Source: Acinetobacter kookii (GTDB taxonomy: Bacteria; Pseudomonadota; Gammaproteobacteria; Pseudomonadales; Moraxellaceae). Taken from it: a stretch of 64,000 nt of DNA. Made by a program: the position numbers and the translations under genes. This document shows, one piece after another, positions 28,341 through 37,589 of the stretch; within the stretch, counting starts at the first letter, position 1, and every line of letters starts with the position of its first letter. Under the pieces are notes generated by a model, which saw nothing but the letters and a program-made list of their open reading frames with translations, was not told the DNA's origin and made no database searches. The stretch is from positions 248,001 to 312,000 of the forward strand of contig NZ_FMYO01000001.1 of assembly GCF_900096895.1 (NCBI RefSeq), given 5' to 3'.

Positions 28341-28762
28341 TCATAACCCCTAGACGGAACTTTGGTACTAATATTGACGTTCACAAAACCTAACTGTCCT
28401 GCTACATCCATCACACGAATGACATCCTGATGCGTTGCCTTGGCATCCGCAGCAATAACAAACATTAAATCACGCCGATCATTGGAAATCTGTTTAATTG
28501 CGGTACTTAAGTCGACCACTTCCTTACTGGCAATCGATTGTCCATTAATAGAATAGTGTCCAGAAGCATCTACCACCACTTCAATTTTATGATCATACTG
28601 CTTGGGAGGCACCCCTTGCGCATCCGGCAAGGTTAAATTCATGCGGCTAAACTGGTTGAATGTGGTGGATAGCAGTAGAAAAACCAGGATAAACAGCAAA
28701 CAGTCAATCATGGGTGTCAGGTTAATGTGAATATCTTCAACTTGTGTACGTTTGAATTTCAT
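28337..28762 (-). CDS. exbD: ExbD/TolR-family biopolymer transport protein
   Basis: A 141-residue single-span protein with a periplasmic domain. The transmembrane segment holds the conserved aspartate of the proton path (INLTPMIDCLLFILVFLLLS). Works with ExbB to energise a TonB-like or LPS-related partner. It pairs with exbB 11 bp upstream and overlaps msbA downstream. ExbBD next to msbA-lpxK is a recurring arrangement in gammaproteobacteria, but no tonB gene is adjacent, so the partner is unclear. Confidence 0.93.
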   Translation of the reverse strand: MKFKRTQVEDIHINLTPMIDCLLFILVFLLLSTTFNQFSRMNLTLPDAQGVPPKQYDHKIEVVVDASGHYSINGQSIASKEVVDLSTAIKQISNDRRDLMFVIAADAKATHQDVIRVMDVAGQLGFVNVNISTKVPSRGYE

Positions 28763-28773
28763 GTTTCACCACC

Positions 28774-29412
28774 TTAACCTGCTTTTCTAATATCTTGTTC
28801 TTCATCTGTAGAATTTTGATAGAAAAGTGCTGCATGAAATAAGGTCGATTGCTGTTCAAGTTCTGCAATATATTCTTGTACCAAACGCTGAAAATAGCGA
28901 TAGGCAAACAGTGCCGGAATGGCAATAAACATCCCGGCTGCCGTCGTGATCAACGCTTTTGAAATACCCGGAATCATTAAAGTGGGATTGCTATTGGTGC
29001 CTAAATCAATCACCAGGAAGGATTCAATAATGCCCAGAACCGTACCCAACAAACCTAAAAGTGGTGCTACCGCACTCAACGTTCCCAAGAAGTTGATGTT
29101 TTTTTCCAGATAACCAATTTCTTGCGATGCAGTCGTTTCCATCTGTGCACGGGCAAATTGCTGATTTTGATTTTTACTTTGGTAACCCGCCATAAAAATT
29201 CGACCTAAAGTACTCGCTTGCAAGGCTTGATCCTGCTGTAACTGCTGCATGACCGCATCAGTATTTTGCGCAGAGTTTAGCAACAATACCTTAGGCAAAA
29301 TCATTGATTTTTTTAAGCGAATAAAGCGTTCAATCGTGATTGCAACGGTAAAAATTGAACATAAAACAAGGGGAAGCATAAGCCACCCACCCGCCTTAAC
29401 TAATTCCCACAT
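28774..29412 (-). CDS. exbB: ExbB/TolQ/MotA-family proton channel protein
   Basis: A 212-residue inner-membrane protein with three transmembrane segments: one at the N-terminus (LMLPLVLCSIFTVAITIERF) and two in the second half (about 105-130 and 150-180). Family blocks LGTVLGIIESF and ALITTAAGMFIAIPALFAYR are clear. It forms the channel complex with ExbD, encoded 11 bp downstream. It follows parB by 28 bp. Confidence 0.94.
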   Translation of the reverse strand: MWELVKAGGWLMLPLVLCSIFTVAITIERFIRLKKSMILPKVLLLNSAQNTDAVMQQLQQDQALQASTLGRIFMAGYQSKNQNQQFARAQMETTASQEIGYLEKNINFLGTLSAVAPLLGLLGTVLGIIESFLVIDLGTNSNPTLMIPGISKALITTAAGMFIAIPALFAYRYFQRLVQEYIAELEQQSTLFHAALFYQNSTDEEQDIRKAG

Positions 29413-29440
29413 ATGTTTTCCCCAATAAAAATTTTAAAAA

Positions 29441-30328
29441 TTATTCTGCAAAACAGATATTTAAAATACCGTCCAATTCATCAAGTGAATGGTATTGAAT
29501 AACAAGTTTTCCCTTGCCTTGTTTATTATGATCAATCTTCACATCTGCACTGAAACGCTCTGCCAAACGCTGCGTCAGTTGCTGAATATCGGGTGCAATT
29601 TCAGCTTTTGGTTTTTCTTGTTTTGGCGTATTAAAGTCGCGTACCAGTTGTTCGGTTTGGCGTACAGATAAACTTTTTTCAATCACATGTTCTGCAACTT
29701 TAAGCTGGTCCTTGGCTTTCAAGGTCAGAATGGCACGTGCATGCCCCATATCCAGCAAACCTTGCTGCATGAAGTCTTTTACCGATTCAGCCAATGTGAG
29801 TAAACGTAACAGGTTGCTGACTGTGGTACGCGCCTTGCCGACAGTATCTGCAATTTCCTGATGGCTCAAACCGAATTCTTCATGGAAACGCTGGAGTGCC
29901 ATCGCCTGATCAATCGGGTTTAAATCCTGACGCTGAATGTTTTCAATCAATGCCAGGGCGATGGCAACCTGGTCATTCAAGTCACGAACAATTGCAGGAA
30001 CTTCTGTTAAACCCGCCAGTTGTGCAGCACGCCAACGACGCTCACCAGCAATAATTTCATAGGGATGCTTTTCATCATCAATTGGACGAATCACAATCGG
30101 CTGCATGACCCCATGCTTTTCAATCGATGCTGCCAGCTCCTGAAGATCTTGCTCATGAATAAAACGACGCGGCTGATATTCACCGCGTTTTAATAAATGG
30201 ACATCAATCTGTTTCAGCTGACCATGATCTAACGCTTGAGCTTCCATTTGTAATTTTTCTTTCTGGATTGAGCCAAGCAAGGCATCCAGACCACGACCTT
30301 TAGCTAGTCCGCGTTTTTTTGTGGTCAT
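29441..30328 (-). CDS. parB: Chromosome partitioning protein ParB
   Basis: Binds parS sites near the origin and slides as a CTP-dependent clamp to organise segregation. The 295-residue protein contains the CTP-binding arginine patch (AGERRWRAAQLAG) and a helix-turn-helix (LSHQEIADTVGKARTTVSNL), followed by the C-terminal dimerisation domain. It overlaps the parA stop as ATGA. No perfect parS palindrome (TGTTNCACGTGNAACA) was found in the window by eye. Confidence 0.96.
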   Translation of the reverse strand: MTTKKRGLAKGRGLDALLGSIQKEKLQMEAQALDHGQLKQIDVHLLKRGEYQPRRFIHEQDLQELAASIEKHGVMQPIVIRPIDDEKHPYEIIAGERRWRAAQLAGLTEVPAIVRDLNDQVAIALALIENIQRQDLNPIDQAMALQRFHEEFGLSHQEIADTVGKARTTVSNLLRLLTLAESVKDFMQQGLLDMGHARAILTLKAKDQLKVAEHVIEKSLSVRQTEQLVRDFNTPKQEKPKAEIAPDIQQLTQRLAERFSADVKIDHNKQGKGKLVIQYHSLDELDGILNICFAE

Positions 30329-31107
30329 GCGTTACTTCCTTTTTTTACTTTACTTTTCTTTAACATCTCAGCTGCCAGATTCAGGTAAGCAACTGCACCC
30401 TTGGAGCTTTTTTCAAAATAGATAATCGGCAAACCATGTGCCGGTGCTTCAGCCAAACGTACATTACGCGGAATCACCGTATCATAGAGTTTTTTGCCAA
30501 AATACTGTTCCAGTTCTTCCGACACATCACGGGTTAATGCATTGCGTGCATCATACATGGTACGCAGCACACCCACGATTTCAAGGTCAGGATTCAAAGC
30601 CTGCTGAATGCGGTCAATGGTTTGGGTTAAATCGGCCAGACCCTCCAGGGCATAGTATTCACACTGCATCGGAATCAGAACGCCTTGCACTGCTGCCAAG
30701 GCATTCACCGTGATCAAGCTCAAGCTAGGTGCACAATCTACGATAATATAATCAAAAGAAGATTCAATTTCTTGCAATGCTTCTCGTAAAATATATTCGC
30801 GGCCATCCTGCTCGGCAATCGCAAGTTCCACACCCGCCAAATCACGGTTAGCCCCGAGAACTTTATATCCCACTTCTGCTTTGGTAATTGCAGTTTCAAT
30901 CGGGACTTCACCCAATAAAACATCAGTGACCGAATACAAAAGATCATTTTTCTGGATCCCAGACCCCATCGTGGCGTTGCCTTGTGAATCCATATCCACA
31001 AGTAAAACGCGCTTTTTTAGAACAGCTAACGATGCTGCCAAATTTACTGCGGTTGTGGTTTTACCTACGCCACCTTTTTGGTTCGCAATCGCAATAATTT
31101 GTGCCAT
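30325..31107 (-). CDS. parA: Chromosome partitioning ATPase ParA
   Basis: A deviant Walker ATPase that positions origins together with ParB. The 260-residue protein opens with ANQKGGVGKTTTAVNLA, the deviant Walker A motif with its two lysines. It keeps the MDSQGNAT and IIVDCAPSLSLITVNAL blocks. The order rsmG-parA-parB is the usual bacterial arrangement close to the replication origin, so this part of the window may lie in the origin-proximal half of the chromosome. ATG start, 24 bp after rsmG. Confidence 0.97.
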   Translation of the reverse strand: MAQIIAIANQKGGVGKTTTAVNLAASLAVLKKRVLLVDMDSQGNATMGSGIQKNDLLYSVTDVLLGEVPIETAITKAEVGYKVLGANRDLAGVELAIAEQDGREYILREALQEIESSFDYIIVDCAPSLSLITVNALAAVQGVLIPMQCEYYALEGLADLTQTIDRIQQALNPDLEIVGVLRTMYDARNALTRDVSEELEQYFGKKLYDTVIPRNVRLAEAPAHGLPIIYFEKSSKGAVAYLNLAAEMLKKSKVKKGSNA

Positions 31108-31131
31108 GGTGACCCCAATCCTTCGAAAAAA

Positions 31132-31764
31132 TTAAATATGTTTCAATAAAAGCAAGTGACGTTGTTCGTCTAAGCGTGGAACTTTAAGCTCAATAATCTC
31201 ACAACTGAATTCATTTTTTAAAGCATTCACTTCATCTTCAGGAATTAAACCTTTCATTGATGCAATAATACTTTGCTCATGCATAAAGGGTTGAGATGCA
31301 GCCACAAAATCGGTTAAAGAGGCAAATGCCCGACTGGTAATAACATCGAACTGACCCAGTTCCTGAATGCTTTCTTCATTTTCGACACGCGTCTGTACAG
31401 CTACCACATTTTTTAGTTTTAAATCGGCAATAAACTGTTTCAGGAAACGGATTTTTTTACCGTTCGAATCGAGCAATACACACTGGCGTTCAGGCTGGCA
31501 TAATGCAATGATCATGCCTGGCATACCGCCACCCGTTCCGATATCCAGCAAACGGCCCTGAGGCAAATCTTTCAAAATACTCAAACTATCCAGCAGATGC
31601 TTCACCAGCATCTCTTTGGGATCACGAATCGCGGTCAAATTATATGCTTTATTCCACAGTACCAAAGCATCCTGGTATTTGAGTAATAAATTTAAAGCCT
31701 CATCGCTAAGCTCCAAACCCAAAGCTTGACTACCCTGCTTAAGTTCTTTGAAAAACTGATGCAT
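31132..31764 (-). CDS. rsmG: 16S rRNA (guanine-527-N7) methyltransferase
   Basis: Methylates G527 in the 530 loop of 16S rRNA using S-adenosylmethionine. The 210-residue protein has the cofactor-binding motif LLDIGTGGGMPGMIIAL and the VVAVQTRVEN and DVITSRAFASLTDF blocks of RsmG (GidB). ATG at 31764 (MHQFFKELKQ) is preferred because the upstream extension to 31821 begins with a poorly conserved stretch. It lies just upstream of parA in the usual order. Confidence 0.95.
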   Translation of the reverse strand: MHQFFKELKQGSQALGLELSDEALNLLLKYQDALVLWNKAYNLTAIRDPKEMLVKHLLDSLSILKDLPQGRLLDIGTGGGMPGMIIALCQPERQCVLLDSNGKKIRFLKQFIADLKLKNVVAVQTRVENEESIQELGQFDVITSRAFASLTDFVAASQPFMHEQSIIASMKGLIPEDEVNALKNEFSCEIIELKVPRLDEQRHLLLLKHI

Positions 31765-31848
31765 ATACAAATAACGTCTCGAAAAGTTAATGGAAGTATA
31801 CCGATTTATACAACAAGTCACAGTAGCTTGTGCTTAGTGAATATGCAC

Positions 31849-32538
31849 TTAATCGTACAAGCCTTGCTTAATTTGTTGATCCAGTACATTTAATCGCTCA
31901 GGAGTGCCAACATCGACCCAAACGCTCTGCATTTTGGATGCAGAAATTTGTTGCTCAAGCATGGCTTGCTTTAACAAAGGTGCCAGTGGTCGCTTGCCAT
32001 TTTCCAGGCCTGCAAACATCCCGGGATGAATCACCGCAACGCCGCTATAGGTCAGTGCTTCACCTGGCTGGTTTTGATCAAAAGTATATGCGCGACCATT
32101 GGCCAGGGTAAAGTCACCATTTGGATGTTGAGCCGGATTCTCAACCAGAACCAGATGGGCGAGATCATTTTCCAGTTTCACATCCAGTAAAGTTGAAAAA
32201 TCCATGGTGCTCCAGACATCACCATTCACCAGAATAAAGGGTTCTTGACCCAAAAGCGGTAAGGCATTAATAATGCCACCCGCTGTTTCCAAGCCTTCGC
32301 CTTCATGTGACCACAAGATATTGACGCCAAATTGAGAGCCATCTCCCAATGTCTGGGCAAGCTTTTCACCCAGCCATGCCGTATTAATCACAATATCCTT
32401 TATGCCAATGTTTTGCAGTTTTTCAATATGCCAAACAATCAGGGGCTTTCCACCCACTTCCAGCAAGGGTTTTGGCGTATGCAAAGTCAGTGGACGCATG
32501 CGGTTACCCAATCCCGCAGCAAGAATCATGGCTTTCAT
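31849..32538 (-). CDS. murU: N-acetylmuramate alpha-1-phosphate uridylyltransferase
   Basis: MurU converts MurNAc-1-phosphate to UDP-MurNAc in a peptidoglycan recycling route that bypasses MurA. The 229-residue nucleotidyltransferase has the signature ILAAGLGNRMRPLTLHTPKP and the GDVWSTMDF metal-binding region. It is adjacent to amgK, which supplies its substrate. This pair is typical of Pseudomonas and Acinetobacter and contributes to low fosfomycin sensitivity in pseudomonads. Confidence 0.92.
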   Translation of the reverse strand: MKAMILAAGLGNRMRPLTLHTPKPLLEVGGKPLIVWHIEKLQNIGIKDIVINTAWLGEKLAQTLGDGSQFGVNILWSHEGEGLETAGGIINALPLLGQEPFILVNGDVWSTMDFSTLLDVKLENDLAHLVLVENPAQHPNGDFTLANGRAYTFDQNQPGEALTYSGVAVIHPGMFAGLENGKRPLAPLLKQAMLEQQISASKMQSVWVDVGTPERLNVLDQQIKQGLYD

Positions 32539-33552
32539 TTATGCAGCAACCTCATAGCAACCATATTTGGCTTCAAATTTCGGCATTACCTTCGCTTGAA
32601 TAAACTGCATAAAAGGTTGCAGTTCTGCATAAGGCTTGCTTTCTTCGAGTAAATACCACATGACACGCGGTAAATCCTTGAGATAACCCGATTTGCCATC
32701 GCGTTCAAATAAGCGCACAAAAATGCCCAAAATTTTAATATGGCGTTGAATAGCCATCATGTCAGCATCTTTTTTAAACTGTTCGAAATCACGGTCCTGC
32801 TTTGCCGATTCAGGCAACAGGTCATAGAAAGTTTTAAACCATGTATAAACACGGTCCGCATTCCACTGTACATAAGCATCGCGGGTAATTGAAATCAAGT
32901 CGTAGGTATCTGCGCCAATGACGGCATCCTGAAAGTCAATCACACCCAGATTGGTTTCGCCTTCAATTTTCATCAGGTTGCGGCTGTGAAAGTCGCGATG
33001 CACAATCACTTGCGGCTGCGCCAAGGCAGCGTTGGCTAAAATGGCAAAAGTGCGTTTAATTAAAGCACTCTCCTCATCTGTCGGTTGAATGTGCAGTGAA
33101 GGCAACATCCAGTCCGTCAGCAGTTGCATTTCTGCAATCAGTTTTTCGTATGAGTAATCTGGAAAATGATGTGTTCCATCAATCGCCTGTAATTGAATCA
33201 GCTGTTTAAAACTTTGCTCATAATAATGGTCTACCGTTTGCTCATTGAGCAAGGTCGAAAGCAGGACATCACCAAAATCTTCCAGCAGCAAGAAGCCCAA
33301 TTCCAGATCTTTGGCAACAATATGCGGTACACGTACACCATTGTTATCAAAAAATTCATCGATCGTCACAAAAGGCCCACAATCTTCTTTTTCTGGTGGT
33401 GCATCCATGAGCATAAATGTTTTATTATTCAATTTGATTCGTGCATAACGACGGAAGCTTGCATCGCCTGCCAAAAAATGAGTCTCAAATTGATCTGAAC
33501 CAAGTACAGATGTAATCCATGTTTGTATCAATTGTTCACGTTGTGTATTCAT
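32539..33552 (-). CDS. amgK: Anomeric N-acetylmuramate/N-acetylglucosamine kinase
   Basis: Phosphorylates MurNAc at the anomeric position, feeding MurU. The 337-residue protein is an aminoglycoside phosphotransferase-like kinase with the catalytic loop VIVHRDFHSRNLM and the metal-binding block GVIDFQDAVIG. It ends directly before murU, with no gap, and is divergent from lptD with about 110 bp between starts. This divergent layout with lptD-surA also occurs in Pseudomonas. Confidence 0.93.
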   Translation of the reverse strand: MNTQREQLIQTWITSVLGSDQFETHFLAGDASFRRYARIKLNNKTFMLMDAPPEKEDCGPFVTIDEFFDNNGVRVPHIVAKDLELGFLLLEDFGDVLLSTLLNEQTVDHYYEQSFKQLIQLQAIDGTHHFPDYSYEKLIAEMQLLTDWMLPSLHIQPTDEESALIKRTFAILANAALAQPQVIVHRDFHSRNLMKIEGETNLGVIDFQDAVIGADTYDLISITRDAYVQWNADRVYTWFKTFYDLLPESAKQDRDFEQFKKDADMMAIQRHIKILGIFVRLFERDGKSGYLKDLPRVMWYLLEESKPYAELQPFMQFIQAKVMPKFEAKYGCYEVAA

Positions 33553-33663
33553 TTGCGATAAATTCTAATACAGGCTGAGTTTTTAAAGTGCTAAGTGTAG
33601 CCACTTATCAACTTTTTCTCTATGATGCGAGAATAATTAATTGCGATTAAGCATACTTGGTTA

Positions 33664-36141
33664 ATGAAACAAATGAAGCATCAGTTTAAATTTAATCCTT
33701 TAGCGACTGCTATTTTAACCCTTTTATGTGGCAGCTCGATCTCAAGCTATGCTGAATCCACAATTCCGGCTTCGACTGTCGACAACCAAAAAATGAAAGA
33801 CAGTATTCAGGAGTCGTATCCTGGACAACAATTTTTTGAACAATATTATGTAGACAAATCCTCCCCGGAAGCCCAGCAGCGTCAAGGACAGCATTTAAGC
33901 TCTGCTTATTGTAAAGGTGCCTGGATTACGCCGATCAGCCCGGATACCAAAGCTGCAGATCCAGACAATGCAACATCTACAGTAACTGCAGATTATGGCC
34001 ATTATGACCCGAATGGCGATTCCGTTCTCGAAGGCAATGTATTAATTGACCAGCAAGGCCGCCAGATTCGCGCCGATAAAATTACCATTGACCAGACCCA
34101 AACTTATGCCAATGCACAAGGCCGTGTGCAAATGGCACAAGCCGGCTTATTGGCACAAAGTGACCAGATCAATTACAACTTAAAGACCCAGCAAGGCGAT
34201 TTAAATAACAGCTACTACATTTCTGAAGAGCAGCATGCGCATGGCATGGCAGAAAAAATTGCCCGCACATCAGAAAATGTGGTGGTGATGAATAATGCCA
34301 CCTATACCACCTGCCCACCCGATGAAAAGCCGGGCTGGAAAATTCAGGCGGATAAAATCACCTTGAACAAGGAAACAGGACGCGGTGAAACACGCGGAAC
34401 CAAACTCTATGTCAAAGAAGTTCCGGTGCTCGCGGTACCTTATTTCAACTTCCCGATTGATGATCGCCGTACCACAGGTATCCTGAATCCAAATTTCGGT
34501 TTTTCTAACGATGGTGGCGTAGAGCTTGCAGTTCCTGTTTATTTAAACCTGGCACCGAATTACGATGCAACCGTTACACCACGCTACATCGGTAATCGCG
34601 GTGCAATGCTTGAAGGCGAATTCCGCTATTTAACGGAAAATTACGGCTCGGGTATGATTTGGGGCGGCTACTTGGCTTCAGACAGCGAATATAACGACCA
34701 AGACCGTAAAGCTTTACAATTTTTACACAACTGGCAAATCAACAATCAGTTTTCTACCAATGTTGAATATAACTATGTTTCAGATAAAGACTATTTTGCC
34801 GATTTAAACAATAATCCAAATTCTAAAACCACTTTAAACTTGCGCCGTGCCTGGGAACTGAACTACGGCAATGGCATCCCTGGCCTTCGAGCCCAGTTAA
34901 AAGTAGAAGATTTCCAGACTGTAGATAAGTCGGTTTCCGACCAAGATCGTCCTTATGCACGTTTGCCGCAATTTTTACTCAACTATACAGGCGGTGACCC
35001 GCAAGGTTTACAATTTGAATTTGACCATGATACGGCTTATTTCAAAAAAGATATCAATGCTTCCAGTTTAACCAACAATAACTCTTACGAACCGAGCGGC
35101 ACGCGAATTTACAATGATTTTTCGGTACGTTACAACTATCGCAATCCCTGGTCGTTTGTCATTCCTGAAGTATCGCTACGCAATGTAAATACGTTCTATG
35201 ATAAAGACACGCAACAAGTTATTAACCAACAAAGCCAGACTAGCTCTTCAAGTGAAAATCAATCGGTTACCATCCCTGAATTCACTTTAGATACCGGTTT
35301 AATCTTTGAAAAAGAAGGCAAGTATCTACAAACACTGACTCCTCGTGCCTTCTACGCCTATGCACCCTATAAAAATCAGGATGGGCATCCAAACTTTGAC
35401 TCGGCTCCTGCATCCATCAATTACGATCAGCTCTTTAACTCTCGTCGTTTCTATGGACATGACCGTTTAGAAGATAATAATTTCCTGTCTTTAGGACTAA
35501 GTTATAGTCTATTTGATGAAGTCGGTTTGGAACGCCTAAAAACCAGCGTCGGTCAAAGCTTCTTTTTTGAAGATCGTCGGGTAACGCTAGAAAATGAAAC
35601 TGATCAGTTTGATACTGAGCGCCGTACCGGTCCAATTTTAAGCGTATCCAGCCAACTGTCGCAAAATTTCACCTTAGGTGCAAATTCTGCATGGATGTCG
35701 AATGGTGATAATGCCCAGCGTGATTTGCAGCTGTATTACACCGGCAATCAGGGTAACCTTTATAACCTGGGTTATTTCTACCGCAAAGATATTCCAAACC
35801 GCCAAGACCAGTATGACCAGGTTGTTGCATCATTCATTCAACCTGTAGCCAATAACTGGCGTATTTTAGGTCATGCCCAATATGATCTGGACAATAATGT
35901 CGCTCGCGAGTATTTACTCGGCGTAAATTATGAGTCATGTTGCTGGGGCATTTCGGTATATGGTCGTTCTTACTATAACGACCTGGACAACGTGAATGAT
36001 GAAGGTGTTTCACCAAAACGTGCCATTATGGCTGAAATTAGCCTCAAAGGTTTAGGCGGTTTCAACAACAAGCTGTCATCTTTACTCGAAAGCCGTATTC
36101 TAGGTTTCAATAATATTAATCAATCTTGGACACAACGTTAA
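33664..36141 (+). CDS. lptD: LPS-assembly protein LptD
   Basis: Outer-membrane barrel that inserts LPS into the outer leaflet with LptE. The 825-residue precursor has a signal peptide (hydrophobic core FNPLATAILTLLCGSSISSY), an N-terminal OstA/jellyroll domain (roughly 110-290) and a C-terminal barrel. Cysteines are placed as expected for the essential disulfides: one near residue 82 (SAYCKGAWI), one in TTCPPDEK, and the adjacent pair in ESCCWGISV near the C-terminus. The stop overlaps the surA start by one base (TAATG). Confidence 0.96.
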   Translation: MKQMKHQFKFNPLATAILTLLCGSSISSYAESTIPASTVDNQKMKDSIQESYPGQQFFEQYYVDKSSPEAQQRQGQHLSSAYCKGAWITPISPDTKAADPDNATSTVTADYGHYDPNGDSVLEGNVLIDQQGRQIRADKITIDQTQTYANAQGRVQMAQAGLLAQSDQINYNLKTQQGDLNNSYYISEEQHAHGMAEKIARTSENVVVMNNATYTTCPPDEKPGWKIQADKITLNKETGRGETRGTKLYVKEVPVLAVPYFNFPIDDRRTTGILNPNFGFSNDGGVELAVPVYLNLAPNYDATVTPRYIGNRGAMLEGEFRYLTENYGSGMIWGGYLASDSEYNDQDRKALQFLHNWQINNQFSTNVEYNYVSDKDYFADLNNNPNSKTTLNLRRAWELNYGNGIPGLRAQLKVEDFQTVDKSVSDQDRPYARLPQFLLNYTGGDPQGLQFEFDHDTAYFKKDINASSLTNNNSYEPSGTRIYNDFSVRYNYRNPWSFVIPEVSLRNVNTFYDKDTQQVINQQSQTSSSSENQSVTIPEFTLDTGLIFEKEGKYLQTLTPRAFYAYAPYKNQDGHPNFDSAPASINYDQLFNSRRFYGHDRLEDNNFLSLGLSYSLFDEVGLERLKTSVGQSFFFEDRRVTLENETDQFDTERRTGPILSVSSQLSQNFTLGANSAWMSNGDNAQRDLQLYYTGNQGNLYNLGYFYRKDIPNRQDQYDQVVASFIQPVANNWRILGHAQYDLDNNVAREYLLGVNYESCCWGISVYGRSYYNDLDNVNDEGVSPKRAIMAEISLKGLGGFNNKLSSLLESRILGFNNINQSWTQR

Positions 36142-37451
36142 TGAAGACAATACAGTTAAAACATTTTTTTAAAGCGACTGCGCTTGCTTTAGCCTTATCT
36201 TCATCAATGACTACATTTGCGCAACCCTCAGATGAAGTGGTTGCCCTGGTAGATAACAGTGTCATTTTAAAAAGTGATTTAGAACAAGGCATCGCCGAAC
36301 TCAAACATCAGCTACAAACACAAAAAAAACAGCTGCCACCGGAACAGTATTTACAGCAGCAGGCACTGGACCAGCTCATTAGTCGTCAAGCGCAACTTGA
36401 ACAGGTTAAACGCTACAATATCAAACCGAATGAAAAAGAACTGAATGAAGCTGTGCTTAAGGTTGCGGGCCAATCTGGCACCAAGAGTTTAGAAGCATTC
36501 CAGCAAAAGCTTGATGGTTTTGCTCCAGGGACTTATGAATCCTTGCGCAATCGCATTGCAGAAGATTTGGCAATTAATCGCCTGCGTCAGCAAATTGTAA
36601 TGTCCCGAATCAAAATTAGTGATCAGGATGTAGAAAACTTTTTAAAAACGCCACAAGGTCAAGCAGCTTTAGGCAGCCAGGCACATGTGATTCATATCCG
36701 TGTATCGGGTAATGACCAGGCAGCATTAGAAAAAACGGCAAAACTTGTCAAAGCCGAACTGAATAACAGCAATGATGTTAAAGCAATTGACCAAAAGTTC
36801 ACCACCAAGACCGTTAAGGTCGAAGGTGCAGATATGGGTTTTAGAAACCTGTCTGACATCCCGGCTGAACTGGCTGCCCGCGTAAGCACGCTGCAGGAAG
36901 GTCAAACGACCGACCTGATTCCGGTACGTGACGGCATTCATGTTTTAAAATTGATTGAACGCAAAGGCGGCGAGCAAAAAGCGATCGTATCGCAATATCA
37001 GGTACGTCACATTCTGATTCAGCCTTCTGAAGTAGTAAGCCCTGAAAATGCCAAACAACAAATCGACAGCATTTACAACCGTTTAAAAGCGGGTGAAGAT
37101 TTTGCCGTATTGGCCTCTACTTTTTCCAATGATCCCGGTTCTGCACGCGATGGCGGCAGCTTAGGCTGGGTGAACCCGGGTGTCATGGTGCCTGAATTTG
37201 AAGCACAAATGAAAAACACACCTGTCGGTCAGACCAGTCAACCGTTCCAGACTCAATTTGGCTGGCACATTCTGCAAGTGACTGATACACGTCAACAAGA
37301 TATGACGCGCGAATATCAGCAACGTATGGCACGTCAAATTCTGGGTGAACGTCAATTTGATGCTGAACTGGATAGCTGGTTACGTGAAATTCGCAGCAAT
37401 GCTTTTGTAGAAATCAAAGATCTAAATCTGGACCGTAAAAAAAATAAATAA
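36141..37451 (+). CDS. surA: Periplasmic chaperone and prolyl isomerase SurA
   Basis: Escorts outer-membrane proteins through the periplasm. The 436-residue precursor has a signal peptide (ATALALALSSSMTTFA), a SurA N-terminal chaperone domain (about 25-170), a degenerate first parvulin domain and a second parvulin domain with QVRHILIQPSE and GGSLGWVNPGVMVPEFE. I placed the start at 36141, where the ATG overlaps the lptD stop by one base, because the upstream in-frame ATG (36126) lies inside lptD. Coupled translation with lptD is likely. Confidence 0.95.
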   Translation: MKTIQLKHFFKATALALALSSSMTTFAQPSDEVVALVDNSVILKSDLEQGIAELKHQLQTQKKQLPPEQYLQQQALDQLISRQAQLEQVKRYNIKPNEKELNEAVLKVAGQSGTKSLEAFQQKLDGFAPGTYESLRNRIAEDLAINRLRQQIVMSRIKISDQDVENFLKTPQGQAALGSQAHVIHIRVSGNDQAALEKTAKLVKAELNNSNDVKAIDQKFTTKTVKVEGADMGFRNLSDIPAELAARVSTLQEGQTTDLIPVRDGIHVLKLIERKGGEQKAIVSQYQVRHILIQPSEVVSPENAKQQIDSIYNRLKAGEDFAVLASTFSNDPGSARDGGSLGWVNPGVMVPEFEAQMKNTPVGQTSQPFQTQFGWHILQVTDTRQQDMTREYQQRMARQILGERQFDAELDSWLREIRSNAFVEIKDLNLDRKKNK

Positions 37452-37470
37452 TCCTTAGATGATTTGAGTT

Positions 37471-37502
37471 AAAAAACCAGTTGCCTAAACAACTGGTTTT
37501 TT
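37471..37502 (+). terminator. Intrinsic terminator after surA
   Basis: A 13-base A-rich stem with a CCAGTTG/CAACTGG core (37471-37483 with 37490-37502) has a 6-nt loop and ends in a T run. It lies 19 bp after the surA stop. Confidence 0.9.
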
Positions 37503-37550
37503 ACTGTCGACAAGAAAATACATTATATCTATTCGCTTGTGCTCAAATAA

Positions 37551-37577
37551 AAAAGCCTCTCATAAAGAGAGGCTTTT
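37551..37577 (-). terminator. Intrinsic terminator after hfq
   Basis: An 11-bp stem AAAAGCCTCTC/GAGAGGCTTTT has a 5-nt loop and is followed by T residues on the minus strand. It is 12 bp beyond the hfq stop. Confidence 0.9.
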
Positions 37578-37589
37578 AAGCATTAACAA

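Noticed and set aside
22000..31200. parS site near parAB
   Set aside because: Scanned by eye for TGTTNCACGTGNAACA-like palindromes; none was found. A computed search with mismatches would be needed to exclude it.
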